The notes: a model not told the origin generated them from the letters alone. Positions 1 to 6,783 are shown, counted from the first letter of the stretch. The stretch: DNA of 17,533 nt from W11650 sp963545585 (GCA_963545585.1 CAUUKX010000040.1:1-17533); one strand, 5' to 3'. A program made the numbers and translations.

Positions 1-1
1 G

Positions 2-439
2 TTAGGCATTATTGTCTTGGTAATCGGTATTTTATGCATGGTTGCTGAGATTTTTATTCCCAGCTTCGGCGTGGCGGGCGGTGTTGGCTTTTTGGCAATG
101 ACAGTCGGCATTATTATGATGGCGCAGACCTTTGCGCAGGGGCTGCTGTATTTTGCCATTATGCTGTTCATCTCCGTTCTTTTTTTGATTTTGGGCTATC
201 ATTTTATCGGCAGTTCCAAAATTGCCTTGAAGAATAATCTGAACGAGGATGTTTTGCCGGATTATCAAAGGTTGATTGGCAAACGGGGAAGATCTGTTAC
301 GCCGCTGCGGCCATCGGGCACGATTGAGCTGGAGGGAGAGCGCTATGACGTTTTGACGAAGGGCGAGTTTATCGGCGTCAATGAAACGGTTGAGGTAGCG
401 GCAGTGGAAAATAATCGTATTTTTGTAGGGAGGAATTAG
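2..439 (+). CDS. NfeD-family membrane protein, C-terminal part (5' end outside window)
   Basis: The frame is open from the first bases of the window, so the gene begins upstream and only its C-terminal part is seen. The visible part has two hydrophobic stretches: one ending in an IPSFGVAGG-like turn typical of NfeD membrane regions, and a second of about 20 residues. A short soluble domain of about 60 residues follows (LIGKRGRSVTPLRPSGTIEL and then GERYDVLTKGEFI), matching the OB-fold NfeD C-terminal domain. NfeD proteins are membrane partners of flotillin/stomatin proteins, and the gene directly downstream is floA, with one base between this stop and the floA start. It is not possible to tell whether the full protein is the short NfeD form or the long form with a ClpP-like protease domain. 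Family assignment is confident; the exact role is not established. Confidence 0.88.
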   Translation, partial: LGIIVLVIGILCMVAEIFIPSFGVAGGVGFLAMTVGIIMMAQTFAQGLLYFAIMLFISVLFLILGYHFIGSSKIALKNNLNEDVLPDYQRLIGKRGRSVTPLRPSGTIELEGERYDVLTKGEFIGVNETVEVAAVENNRIFVGRN

Positions 440-440
440 C

Positions 441-1442
441 ATGAAAGAATTAGTAATGGGTGGTATGATTGATGGTATGCCCGGCATGATTGGCAGCCTG
501 CTTTTGATTGCGCTGCTGGTTATTGTTTTGGCAGTATTTTTCAGCTTTGTGCCGGTCGGACTGTGGATTTCGGCGGTTGCGTCCAACGCCAGAGTCGGTA
601 TTTTCACTTTGATTGGAATGCGCCTGCGGCGAGTAAAGCCGGCGGTTATCGTTTTGCCGCTGATTCGGGCGACAAAGGCTAATATTCCGGTCAATATTGA
701 CCAATTGGAGTCGCACTTTTTGGCCGGCGGTAAGGTTGGCCGGGTAGTTGATGCTTTGATTGCGGCGCATCGGGCGAATTTGTCGCTCAGTTTTGAGCGG
801 GCGGCGGCGATTGACTTGGCTGGCCGTGACGTGCTGGAAGCCGTCAGAATGAGCGTTAAGCCGAAAATTATTGAAACGCCGCCGGTAGTAGCGGTTGCTA
901 AGGACGGTATTGAAGTTAAGGCCATTGCCCGGGTGACTGTGCGGGCTAATCTGGAACGGCTGGTCGGCGGTGCCGGCGAGGAAACAGTTATTGCCCGAGT
1001 CGGCGAGGGAATTGTTACCACGGTTGGCTCCAGCAACAGCCACAAAGAGGTTTTGGAGAATCCAGACTCCATTTCCGAGCGGGTTTTAAGTAAGGGCTTA
1101 GATTCGGGAACGGCGTTTGAGATTTTATCGATTGATATTGCCGACATTGATTTGGGCAGAAACATCGGTGCCAGACTGCAAATTGAGCAGGCCGAAGCCG
1201 ATAAGCAAATCGCTCAGGCCAGAGCCGAAGAAAGACGAGCCAAGGCGATTGCACAGGAGCAGGAAATGAAGGCGCTGGTTGAAGAAATGAAGGCCAAGGT
1301 AGTCGAAGCCGAGGCCGAAGTGCCGAAAGCAATGGCAGAAGCTTTCCGCAGCGGTAATTTAGGTATTATGGATTATTACCGGATGCAGAATATGAAGGCT
1401 GACACCTCAATGCGGGAAGCCATCAGCAAGGAAAATAATTAA
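441..1442 (+). CDS. floA: Flotillin-like protein FloA
   Basis: This is a membrane scaffold protein of the FloA (YqfA, UPF0365) family, which organises functional membrane microdomains in Firmicutes. The 333 residues match the usual family length. A hydrophobic hairpin/TM segment lies at about residues 17-42 and runs into the family signature FFSFVPVGLWISA, followed by VGIFTLIGMRLRRVKP. The SPFH-like core follows (KPKIIETPPVVAVAKDGI, then IARVTVRANLERLVGGAGEE and IARVGEGIVTTVGS). The C-terminal third is a Glu/Ala/Lys-rich coiled coil (about residues 245-300) with the EAEAEVPKAMAEAFRSG motif. The start is set by GGGAGG seven bases upstream, which overlaps the end of nfeD, so the two are translationally close and almost certainly cotranscribed. 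Confidence 0.96.
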   Translation: MKELVMGGMIDGMPGMIGSLLLIALLVIVLAVFFSFVPVGLWISAVASNARVGIFTLIGMRLRRVKPAVIVLPLIRATKANIPVNIDQLESHFLAGGKVGRVVDALIAAHRANLSLSFERAAAIDLAGRDVLEAVRMSVKPKIIETPPVVAVAKDGIEVKAIARVTVRANLERLVGGAGEETVIARVGEGIVTTVGSSNSHKEVLENPDSISERVLSKGLDSGTAFEILSIDIADIDLGRNIGARLQIEQAEADKQIAQARAEERRAKAIAQEQEMKALVEEMKAKVVEAEAEVPKAMAEAFRSGNLGIMDYYRMQNMKADTSMREAISKENN

Positions 1443-1492
1443 AACGTATCTGCCTGTCTGAACCGGAGTAAAATTAGAAAGGGGGTAAGAAA

Positions 1493-2218
1493 ATGCGGAT
1501 TATGTTAAGTGGCAGCAGCGGACTGATATTTGTGATTTGGATATTTGTGACTCTTATTTCCGTAATTGCATCCGCTAAGAAAAAAAATCTGACGAAAAAC
1601 GGCAGTTGGCCGAATAATCAACGTCCGTCTCAGAACCCGGGAAATTGGCCGAATATGCAGTGGCCGCCGCAAAATGCGAATACACCAGAGTTTAAGCCAA
1701 ACTCTGATACCATGTCCGGCGGTTCTGCCCCCATGCAGCGGGCACAGTGGGATAACGCTAAGATTCGGCAGCAAATGTCGCGGTTTCAGGGGAACTCAGC
1801 TTCTGAGCCGCAGCCGGTGCTAAAGAGCAAGAAAGACGGTTTTACGGATTCTTATCCAGAGGAAGAAAGCTACCAGCGGGAGGAAGAATTTCAGCGCCGG
1901 TCGGATATCTTCACTCGGCCGATGCCGATGGAACGGGTCGAGGAATATGTGCCTGAGGAGTTTGGGGAAGTGGGCAGTACGGCTGAGGATAACTTTTATT
2001 CATCAGCGGCCATTCAAAGCAGCCTGCATGACGAGGGCGACATTGCCCGAGAAAAGGCGTATCAGTCTAAGCACAAAGAAGCTTTTAAACAGCAACAGCA
2101 GAAAGCAAAGAAACAAAGTCGTTTTTCCAGAGTTTTGGCTCGGGGCAATTCGATGAAAAAAGCAATTCTACTGTCGGAAATCCTGACTGAGCCGAAAGCG
2201 TTGAAAGAAAGACTTTAA
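1493..2218 (+). CDS. Single-pass membrane protein of unknown function downstream of floA
   Basis: I do not recognise the family. The 241-residue product has an N-terminal hydrophobic segment (about residues 8-28, GLIFVIWIFVTLISVIASA) followed by KKK, which predicts a membrane anchor with the rest in the cytoplasm. Residues 35-90 are low-complexity and rich in Asn, Pro, Gln and Trp. The middle is acidic and Arg-rich and probably disordered. A basic stretch near residue 200 precedes a short conserved-looking hydrophobic C-terminal motif (KKAILLSEILTEPKAL). The start has a strong AAAGGGGG ribosome binding site. It lies 50 bases after floA on the same strand, with a stem-loop right at its stop codon, so it probably ends the nfeD-floA operon. 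A role with FloA is suggested only by position. Confidence 0.8.
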   Translation: MRIMLSGSSGLIFVIWIFVTLISVIASAKKKNLTKNGSWPNNQRPSQNPGNWPNMQWPPQNANTPEFKPNSDTMSGGSAPMQRAQWDNAKIRQQMSRFQGNSASEPQPVLKSKKDGFTDSYPEEESYQREEEFQRRSDIFTRPMPMERVEEYVPEEFGEVGSTAEDNFYSSAAIQSSLHDEGDIAREKAYQSKHKEAFKQQQQKAKKQSRFSRVLARGNSMKKAILLSEILTEPKALKERL

Positions 2219-2268
2219 TAACGCAAGTTTCCCATGTTCGAAAGGACATGGGAAACTTGCGTTATTAA
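2215..2268. terminator. Perfect 23-bp hairpin between convergent genes, likely bidirectional terminator
   Basis: Arms at 2215-2237 and 2246-2268 are perfectly complementary over 23 bp with an 8-base loop. The hairpin starts within the stop codon of the plus-strand gene (tandem TAATAA) and ends one base short of the dapB stop on the other strand, so it separates convergent genes. The T-tracts are weak (TTATTAATTTATT) but present in both directions. Its arm is a near copy of the end of the larger element next to dapA, so it may be repeat-derived rather than a simple terminator. Confidence 0.75.
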
Positions 2269-2269
2269 T

Positions 2270-3037
2270 TTATTCTCCGGCAATCACATCACTCATGGAG
2301 TAAAGCCCCGGTGTTTGATTTTTTAAAAAGGCAGCAGCTTTAACGGCGCCAACGGCAAAGATTCGCCGACTGCCGGCTTTGTGATGAATTTCCAAAATCT
2401 CGTCCTCGCCGGCAAAGATGACCTGATGTTCCCCGGCAATATTGCCGCCCCGAAGCGAGAGTATTCCGATTTCGTCCTGCTGGCGAGGCTCGGTACTGGT
2501 GGAACGGTCATAGTTATAGGCATAAGCCTGCGGCAGCGCCTGATTGATGGAATCGGCCAAATATAGGGCAGTTCCGCTAGGTGCGTCTTTTTTACGGTTA
2601 TGATGTTTTTCTATAATCTCAATGTCAAAGCCGGAGCCGGCTAAGACCTGCGCCGCCTTTTGCACTAAACTGACCATCAGGTTAATGCCGAGGGACATAT
2701 TGGCGGAGAAAAGAATAGGAATTTTTTTAGCACTGGCTTGAACAAAAGCAATATCCTCGGCCGATAAACCAGTGGTGCAGACAATAACCGGCAATTTTTT
2801 GACGACAGCGGCTGCCAGCAATGGCCGAACAGCAGCGGCCACGGAAAAATCAACGATGACATCGCCGGGAGCAGAGCAGTCGTTTAAGGATGCAAACACT
2901 GGAAAATCCAAGGTTTCATTGGCTTTGGCCGCCGAATCAATCCCGGCACTAATTTCCATATCCGGCGTTTCTTTCACCAGTTGCCGGATGGTTTGCCCCA
3001 TTTTGCCGAAACAACCGTGCAATATGATTTTGGTCAT
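2270..3037 (-). CDS. dapB: 4-hydroxy-tetrahydrodipicolinate reductase
   Basis: DapB uses NAD(P)H to reduce the product of DapA in the diaminopimelate/lysine pathway, in the cytoplasm. The 255-residue length is typical. The N-terminal Rossmann motif GCFGKMG (residues 8-14) binds the cofactor. The signature EKHHNRKKDAPSGTAL (144-159) contains the presumed catalytic His145 and Lys149 and the substrate-binding Ser-Gly-Thr. CTTG (87-90) and FSANMSLG (110-117) are also family motifs. The start is supported by AGGAGG on the minus strand about nine bases upstream. It lies downstream of dapA on the same strand, but a roughly 240-bp foldable element sits between them, so the two may be transcribed separately. 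Confidence 0.97.
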   Translation of the reverse strand: MTKIILHGCFGKMGQTIRQLVKETPDMEISAGIDSAAKANETLDFPVFASLNDCSAPGDVIVDFSVAAAVRPLLAAAVVKKLPVIVCTTGLSAEDIAFVQASAKKIPILFSANMSLGINLMVSLVQKAAQVLAGSGFDIEIIEKHHNRKKDAPSGTALYLADSINQALPQAYAYNYDRSTSTEPRQQDEIGILSLRGGNIAGEHQVIFAGEDEILEIHHKAGSRRIFAVGAVKAAAFLKNQTPGLYSMSDVIAGE

Positions 3038-3135
3038 TAAAAATATCCTCCTGTATTGTGGTTTTAAAGTTCAGGCAAGCACTGGATATGCCGGAAAGAT
3101 TGCTTTCCAAAGGGATATTCAGCATAAATATAATG

Positions 3136-3164
3136 TCCATACTTGGAATTCGTTGATATGGCAA
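3136..3164 (-). promoter_or_regulatory. Candidate dapB promoter
   Basis: Reading the minus strand, TTGCCA is followed after 17 bases by TATGGA. This would start transcription about 90 bases upstream of dapB, just downstream of the folded element. The -10 box is only a moderate match, so the call is tentative. No lysine-riboswitch core is visible in the leader. Confidence 0.3.
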
Positions 3165-3192
3165 AGGATTAGGAGTGGCTTACCGAAACGAC

Positions 3193-3432
3193 GAGTTATT
3201 AACTCAACTTTCCCCTGATCGAAGTGCTTCGCACTTCTGCCCGGGCGGGCAATCTGCCATAGTCTTTTTTGGCTCTATCCCGCTCAGAGAGCGGGTGCAT
3301 GGACTCCACTTTCGGCAATTTGCTCCGCAATTTGCCTATCGTTCCCGCCCGTCGCCGAAAGGCGTAGCCTTTCTGGAAGCAACGAGCCTAAAAAAGACTG
3401 TTCTGACGAACATGGGAAAGTTGAGTTATTAA
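3193..3432. repeat. MITE-like folded element between dapA and dapB
   Basis: The outer inverted arms 3200-3214 and 3414-3428 pair perfectly over 15 bp and extend inward to 3221/3407 with 20 of 22 positions paired. The 10-base direct repeat GAGTTATTAA occurs at both ends (3193-3202 and 3423-3432), which would fit a target duplication, and the right copy contains the dapA stop codon. Inside is a second inverted pair (3261-3275 with 3384-3399, one unpaired base). Three tight hairpins are also visible at 3221-3237 (GAAGTGC/GCACTTC), 3279-3295 (CCCGCTC/GAGCGGG) and 3358-3372 (AAAGGC/GCCTTT). There is no convincing coding frame. It could be a non-autonomous mobile element, a structured RNA or an elaborate terminator. 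Confidence 0.65.
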
Positions 3433-4316
3433 TTTATCAATCCCAACTCTTTCATGGCAGTAGTTAGCTTCTCTTTATTAGCTGCGCTCATTTCAATCAG
3501 CGGCAGCCGCAAAGACCCGACTTCCATCCCCATTAAGTTCATAGCAGCTTTGACCGGAATCGGGTTGGTTTCGCAAAAGAGCAGGTGAATCAGCGGCAGC
3601 AGCTTTAATTGCAGCCGGCAGGCTGCTTCTGTTTTCTTGTCCAGATAGAGCATGACCATATCGTGGATTTCAGCCGGCATGATATTAGAAGCAACGGACA
3701 CCACACCCTTGGCACCTAAACTCATCAGCGGCAGGATTTGGTCATCATTGCCGGAATAAATATCCAGCAGCCCGTCGGTTTGATAAGCTAATTCAGCGGC
3801 ATGGGAAATATCGCCGGAGGCTTCTTTCACAGCAACAATATTGCGGCAGCTTAAAGCTAATTCCTTGGCGGTCGAAGCGGCAATATTCATACCGGTTCGA
3901 GACGGCACATTATAGAGCATGACCGGAATATCAACTGCTTGAGCGATTGCCGTAAAGTGAGCAATGAGCCCTTGTTGAGTAGTTTTATTATAGTACGGAG
4001 TGACTTGCAGCAGGGCGTCAGCTTTTAACTTTTGCGCTTCTTGAGACAACTTGATGCCGTGGGCGGTATCATTGGAACCGGTTCCGGCAATGACCGGAAC
4101 GCGCCCGCCAGTTGCTGAAACGGCTACCCGAATACACTCCAAATGTTCGGTGTCATTCATAGTGGCGGCTTCGCCAGTAGTGCCGCAGACAATGATTGCA
4201 TCCGTTTTGTTTTTTATTTGCCAGTCGATGATTTCTTCTAATTTGTCATAATTAATGCCGCCATTTGCGTAAAACGGCGTGACGATTGCCGTGCCGGAGC
4301 CGGTAAATAAACTCAT
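3429..4316 (-). CDS. dapA: 4-hydroxy-tetrahydrodipicolinate synthase
   Basis: DapA condenses pyruvate with aspartate semialdehyde, the first committed step of diaminopimelate and lysine synthesis. The 295 residues form one TIM barrel of normal length. The GTTGE motif (residues 45-49), TPYYNK (106-111) and YNVPSRTG (135-142) are the substrate-binding and proton-relay motifs. Lys164 in AVKEASGD is the Schiff-base lysine. YSGNDD and the GAKGVVSVASN stretch are also as expected for the family. The start is fixed by AGGAGG eight bases upstream on the minus strand. The gene runs toward dapB, and its stop codon coincides with the end of the intervening folded element. Confidence 0.97.
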   Translation of the reverse strand: MSLFTGSGTAIVTPFYANGGINYDKLEEIIDWQIKNKTDAIIVCGTTGEAATMNDTEHLECIRVAVSATGGRVPVIAGTGSNDTAHGIKLSQEAQKLKADALLQVTPYYNKTTQQGLIAHFTAIAQAVDIPVMLYNVPSRTGMNIAASTAKELALSCRNIVAVKEASGDISHAAELAYQTDGLLDIYSGNDDQILPLMSLGAKGVVSVASNIMPAEIHDMVMLYLDKKTEAACRLQLKLLPLIHLLFCETNPIPVKAAMNLMGMEVGSLRLPLIEMSAANKEKLTTAMKELGLIN

Positions 4317-4378
4317 AAAATACCTCCTGAAATACTGGAAAATGAAAAGAATGAATGTTGTGTTTTGGTGAAACGCTT

Positions 4379-4465
4379 TTATTTCTTCTTTAACGAATCT
4401 CGGATTTCACGCAGCAAAAGAACTTCCTCGGAAGGCTTTTCTTCCTTTCTTTTGGTTAAGCTAAA
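4379..4465 (-). pseudogene. Possible remnant of an mscL 3' end
   Basis: On the minus strand, a frame ending in TAA at 4379 encodes KRKEEKPSEEVLLLREIRD then SLKKK. The EEVLLLREIRDSLKK stretch looks like the conserved cytoplasmic C-terminal helix of the large mechanosensitive channel MscL. No matching transmembrane helices appear upstream: the frame becomes dissimilar and meets a stop near 4520. I read this as the broken 3' end of a former gene just upstream of dapA. A different small protein sharing the helix motif cannot be excluded. Confidence 0.4.
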
Positions 4466-4691
4466 TATATTATAATTTCCTGCCAATTTTATCCGGTGCG
4501 TAAACGGAGCGGTTTTGCGTCAGTCATGGCAGAGCTTTTTTTGTATCCTTATTTTAAGCATTTTTACTGGTTTTGTCAATTGAGATTTTACTTTGATGAC
4601 CAGCGTTGAGGGCGGGAGTTTTGCCGATGATTTAGCTTGGGTGTTTGTTTGGTAAAAATCATACTTTTGTTTAAAAAGTAAATATTCGCTA

Positions 4692-4726
4692 AAAATTCGC
4701 TTCGTGTGATTGAAAAAGTGAATTTT
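4692..4726. promoter_or_regulatory. Inverted repeat overlapping a promoter -35 box (possible operator)
   Basis: AAAATTCGCTT (4692-4702) and AAGTGAATTTT (4716-4726) are inverted copies with one G-T mismatch. The -35 hexamer of the adjacent promoter lies largely in the spacer. The position suits a repressor site, but no regulator is known. Confidence 0.4.
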
Positions 4727-4737
4727 ATGGGTATAAT
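4710..4737 (+). promoter_or_regulatory. Strong sigma-A-type promoter at the left edge of the accessory island
   Basis: TTGAAA (4710-4715) and TATAAT (4732-4737) are separated by 16 bases. Predicted transcription starts near 4744, directly ahead of the first small frame of the island. Confidence 0.6.
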
Positions 4738-4741
4738 ATAA

Positions 4742-5056
4742 TTGGTAGGAATCGATTTACTAACGCAGCAGATGATTTGCAATCAAGATTCTCTTTGTCG
4801 GGCATGGTCTGCAACAAGCCTTATGCAAATGTTATTTTGCGGAGTGCAGTCGGAAGAACTACAAGCAAAAACAAAATTAGTATTTGCTAAAGCTATTACA
4901 GAAGAAAAAGATTTATATGCTTGTGGAGTTATAGTAGAGGCGGCACAAACAATATTTGGGAAAAAATGGATATCTTCAACTGCTGTAGAAAATAAAGAAT
5001 CTGCAAAAATAGAAAAGGCAAAGAAATCCGCCTTGCGTTTTTTGAGAAATATTTAA
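4742..5056 (+). CDS. Small orphan protein, start uncertain, possibly 5'-truncated
   Basis: I do not recognise this 104-residue frame. The second half looks coding: A/T-ending codons like the neighbouring island genes, an amphipathic Lys/Glu-rich stretch, and a plausible helix (LYACGVIVEAAQTIFGKKW). The start is a problem. The first possible initiator is TTG at 4742, essentially at the predicted transcription start, and the in-frame ATG codons at 4772 and 4823 have no clear ribosome binding site. It may be a leaderless gene, a gene whose 5' part was lost when the island formed, or a fragment. It is followed within about eight bases by a copy of the island repeat, as are other genes here. Function unknown. 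Confidence 0.4.
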   Translation: MVGIDLLTQQMICNQDSLCRAWSATSLMQMLFCGVQSEELQAKTKLVFAKAITEEKDLYACGVIVEAAQTIFGKKWISSTAVENKESAKIEKAKKSALRFLRNI

Positions 5057-5063
5057 TAGAAAC

Positions 5064-5199
5064 GAATGCCGCAATCCTTTTAGGGCACCGGATTTTGCTG
5101 CGCAAAACCGACCGCCTGCCGGTGAAGCAACGCAAAAGGGGCATGCCCGCTGTGCGGCCGCATTCATTTCTGCTGTGTGTTTTAAAGTGGAAGTTGTAG
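5064..5199. repeat. Island repeat, copy A
   Basis: This GC-richer intergenic repeat starts eight bases after a stop codon and ends ten bases before the acetyltransferase start. Its core 5068-5165 matches 7810-7907 with only four differences in 98 bases. It contains pairable segments: CCTTTT/AAAAGG with CACCGG/CCGGTG, the small hairpin TTTTGC/GCAAAA, GGGCATGCCC, and outer GAATGC/GCATTC. Its right end, AAGTTGTAGG, is shared with the other copies. Confidence 0.85.
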
Positions 5200-5208
5200 G
5201 ACGGAAGT

Positions 5209-5652
5209 ATGAAGATATTTGAAGTTAGTAAAAACAAAAAGCAGTATATGGAACTTCTGTTTCTTGCTGATGAGCAGGAAGATATGATTGATAAATATAT
5301 TCATCGAGGAACGATGTTTATTTTAGATGATAACGGCGTTAAAGCGGAATGTGTCGTTACTGATGAGGGAAATGGAATCCTCGAAATAAAAAATATTGCC
5401 ACTAATCCCAAATTTCAAGGAATGGGTTATGGCAAAGCTTTAATTGATTTTGTCGCTGCTAAATATAAAAATCAATTTTCTACATTACAAGTTGGTACAG
5501 GAGACAGTTCGGCGACTATTGGCTTTTACGTGAAGTGTGGATTTTCTCGTTCACATATCATCGAAAATTTTTTTACAGATAATTATAATCATCCAATATA
5601 TGAAGATGACATTCAATTGGTCGATATGATTTACTTACGCAGAGTTTTATAA
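5209..5652 (+). CDS. GNAT-family N-acetyltransferase
   Basis: This 147-residue protein is a stand-alone GCN5-related acetyltransferase that would transfer an acetyl group from acetyl-CoA to an amine; the substrate cannot be told from sequence. Motif A is clear: IATNPKFQGMGYGKALIDF around residues 63-81, with the QGMGYG acetyl-CoA pyrophosphate loop. Motif B is present as IGFYVKCGF (104-112). The N-terminal half is short and divergent. The ribosome binding site is weak (GGACGGAAG close to the ATG), and this leader is formed by the end of repeat copy A. Codon use is AT-rich, like the rest of the island. It is probably a single-gene unit acquired horizontally. Family confident, role open. Confidence 0.9.
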   Translation: MKIFEVSKNKKQYMELLFLADEQEDMIDKYIHRGTMFILDDNGVKAECVVTDEGNGILEIKNIATNPKFQGMGYGKALIDFVAAKYKNQFSTLQVGTGDSSATIGFYVKCGFSRSHIIENFFTDNYNHPIYEDDIQLVDMIYLRRVL

Positions 5653-5658
5653 ATCCAA

Positions 5659-5757
5659 GGTTTATCATGCAGCTTTCACTACCAGCTCAAATGCTTTGAG
5701 GATAAATTAGGAAAGCATACGAGTGATGAGAAAGCGGAGATTTGTCGGTTTGAATAA
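5659..5757 (+). other. Degenerate repeat copy D and short open frame
   Basis: Right after the acetyltransferase gene, positions 5659-5699 resemble the left end of copy B at 7064 (GGTTTATCATGCAG, then CAC, CAG and CAAATGCTT in the same order) before the similarity ends. The following bases to a TAA at 5755 read as a coding-like tail (KCFEDKLGKHTSDEK and so on) with no start codon, possibly the end of a lost gene. I cannot identify it. Confidence 0.45.
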
Positions 5758-5777
5758 AATGAAAAAGAAGGTAATAT
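5750..5777 (+). promoter_or_regulatory. Candidate promoter for the VOC gene group
   Basis: TTGAAT (5750-5755) and TAATAT (5772-5777) are separated by 16 bases, just ahead of the AAAGGGAGG ribosome binding site of the next gene. The boxes are only moderate matches. Confidence 0.35.
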
Positions 5778-5795
5778 TAATAAAGGGAGGCAAAT

Positions 5796-6179
5796 ATGAA
5801 AATCGAACATATCGCATTGTATGTAAACGATCTCGAAGAAACCAGAAAATTCTTTATAAAATATTTGGGTGCAGCATCAAATGACGGATACCATAACCCC
5901 AGAACGAACTTCCGCTCGTATTTTCTTTCGTTTGAGGAGGGGGCACGGCTTGAGATTATGAATAAGCCGGAACTGTCAGACTTGCCCAAAGACCTTGCCC
6001 GTACCGGGTATATCCATATTGCGTTCAGTGTAGGAAGTAAGGAGAAAGTAGACAGTTTGACCGCAGTGCTGAAAGCTGATGGATATGAAGTTGTCAGCGG
6101 CCCCCGAACCACAGGAGATGGCTATTATGAGAGCTGCATTGTGGCAGTCGAGAATAATCAAATCGAGATTACAGTTTAA
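5796..6179 (+). CDS. VOC-superfamily protein (glyoxalase/bleomycin-resistance fold)
   Basis: The 127-residue protein has the paired beta-alpha-beta-beta-beta modules of the vicinal oxygen chelate superfamily. Likely metal ligands are in place: His5 (KIEHIAL), Glu53 (RLEIM), His74 (GYIHIAF) and Glu124 (QIEITV). The LEETRKFFIKYLGA stretch is the usual first helix. The ligand set and length suit a lactoylglutathione-lyase-like or resistance-type enzyme; the substrate is unknown. An excellent ribosome binding site (AAAGGGAGG) fixes the start. The next two genes follow with gaps of 27 and 28 bases, so a three-gene transcript is likely. Confidence 0.92.
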   Translation: MKIEHIALYVNDLEETRKFFIKYLGAASNDGYHNPRTNFRSYFLSFEEGARLEIMNKPELSDLPKDLARTGYIHIAFSVGSKEKVDSLTAVLKADGYEVVSGPRTTGDGYYESCIVAVENNQIEITV

Positions 6180-6206
6180 GGCTGACTTAGAACTTATGGA
6201 GAAAAA

Positions 6207-6755
6207 ATGAAATACTTATTTTGCATATTAATACCGATAGGATTAAGCGTGTTGGTTATCAGCATGAAACATATAGTTCGTTTTGCTAATGCCAAAATGC
6301 TGTATGAAATGCCATGTACAAGCAGGGCGGGTATATTTACACTTATTACTCAGGGGAAATATGGCATATGGCTTAGCGGAAAACAGTTTATAAAATCGCC
6401 GATAGGGGAATTGGGGATAAAACTTATAAATCAGCAGACAGGAAAAAACATCCCGCTGTCAGCAAAACTTTTGCGAACCAGTGTAAGCGGATTTGAAACA
6501 GGAAGAATCGAATTGTATTCATTTTTGGCAGAAGAAGGAATCTATGTTATTTCTTTGGATGGGGAAGGAAGTGCTGGAGATAAAGCGGGTTCGTTTGTAA
6601 TAAATGCCATAAATAAGCATCCGGTTGATTACAGTCAGTTTTCTATTCAGATTCGTAAGCATATTCCGGTGATGGTTTTGGTATTATGTATTTTAGGTAT
6701 TATATTAGGCTTTATGGCAATGGGGTTAGGGATTATTTTTCCTGTTGTTTTATAG
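6207..6755 (+). CDS. Membrane protein of unknown function with two transmembrane segments
   Basis: I do not recognise the family. The 182-residue product has a hydrophobic N-terminus (about residues 2-20), a central domain of about 125 residues predicted to lie on one side of the membrane and rich in beta-type segments, and a strong C-terminal transmembrane helix (about 153-178, MVLVLCILGIILGFMAMGLG). Both termini should therefore be on the same side. The start has GGAG six bases upstream. It follows the VOC gene by 27 bases and precedes a small possible immunity protein. Membrane proteins of this shape occur near toxin/immunity pairs, but nothing here proves that role. Confidence 0.75.
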   Translation: MKYLFCILIPIGLSVLVISMKHIVRFANAKMLYEMPCTSRAGIFTLITQGKYGIWLSGKQFIKSPIGELGIKLINQQTGKNIPLSAKLLRTSVSGFETGRIELYSFLAEEGIYVISLDGEGSAGDKAGSFVINAINKHPVDYSQFSIQIRKHIPVMVLVLCILGIILGFMAMGLGIIFPVVL

Positions 6756-6783
6756 AAATAAAGCAGAAGTTGTGGAGATAACG

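Larger units (their letters stand above)
4317..4741. other. 425-bp intergenic region between divergent dapA and the accessory island
   Basis: Apart from the MscL-like remnant and the promoter near its right end, I find no gene here. The right part is very AT-rich and contains an imperfect inverted repeat (4692-4702 with 4716-4726). No convincing promoter for dapA was found: the minus-strand TATAAT near 4468 lacks a well-spaced -35 box. No lysine riboswitch is visible. Confidence 0.6.

Noticed and set aside
32..1165. Long minus-strand open frame (377 codons) opposite nfeD and floA
   Set aside because: Both plus-strand genes match known families along the whole stretch. The antisense frame has no recognisable domain or ribosome binding site and reflects codon bias.
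3038..4741. Lysine riboswitch controlling dapA or dapB
   Set aside because: I looked upstream of both genes on the minus strand and saw no conserved lysine-riboswitch core. A covariance-model search would be decisive.
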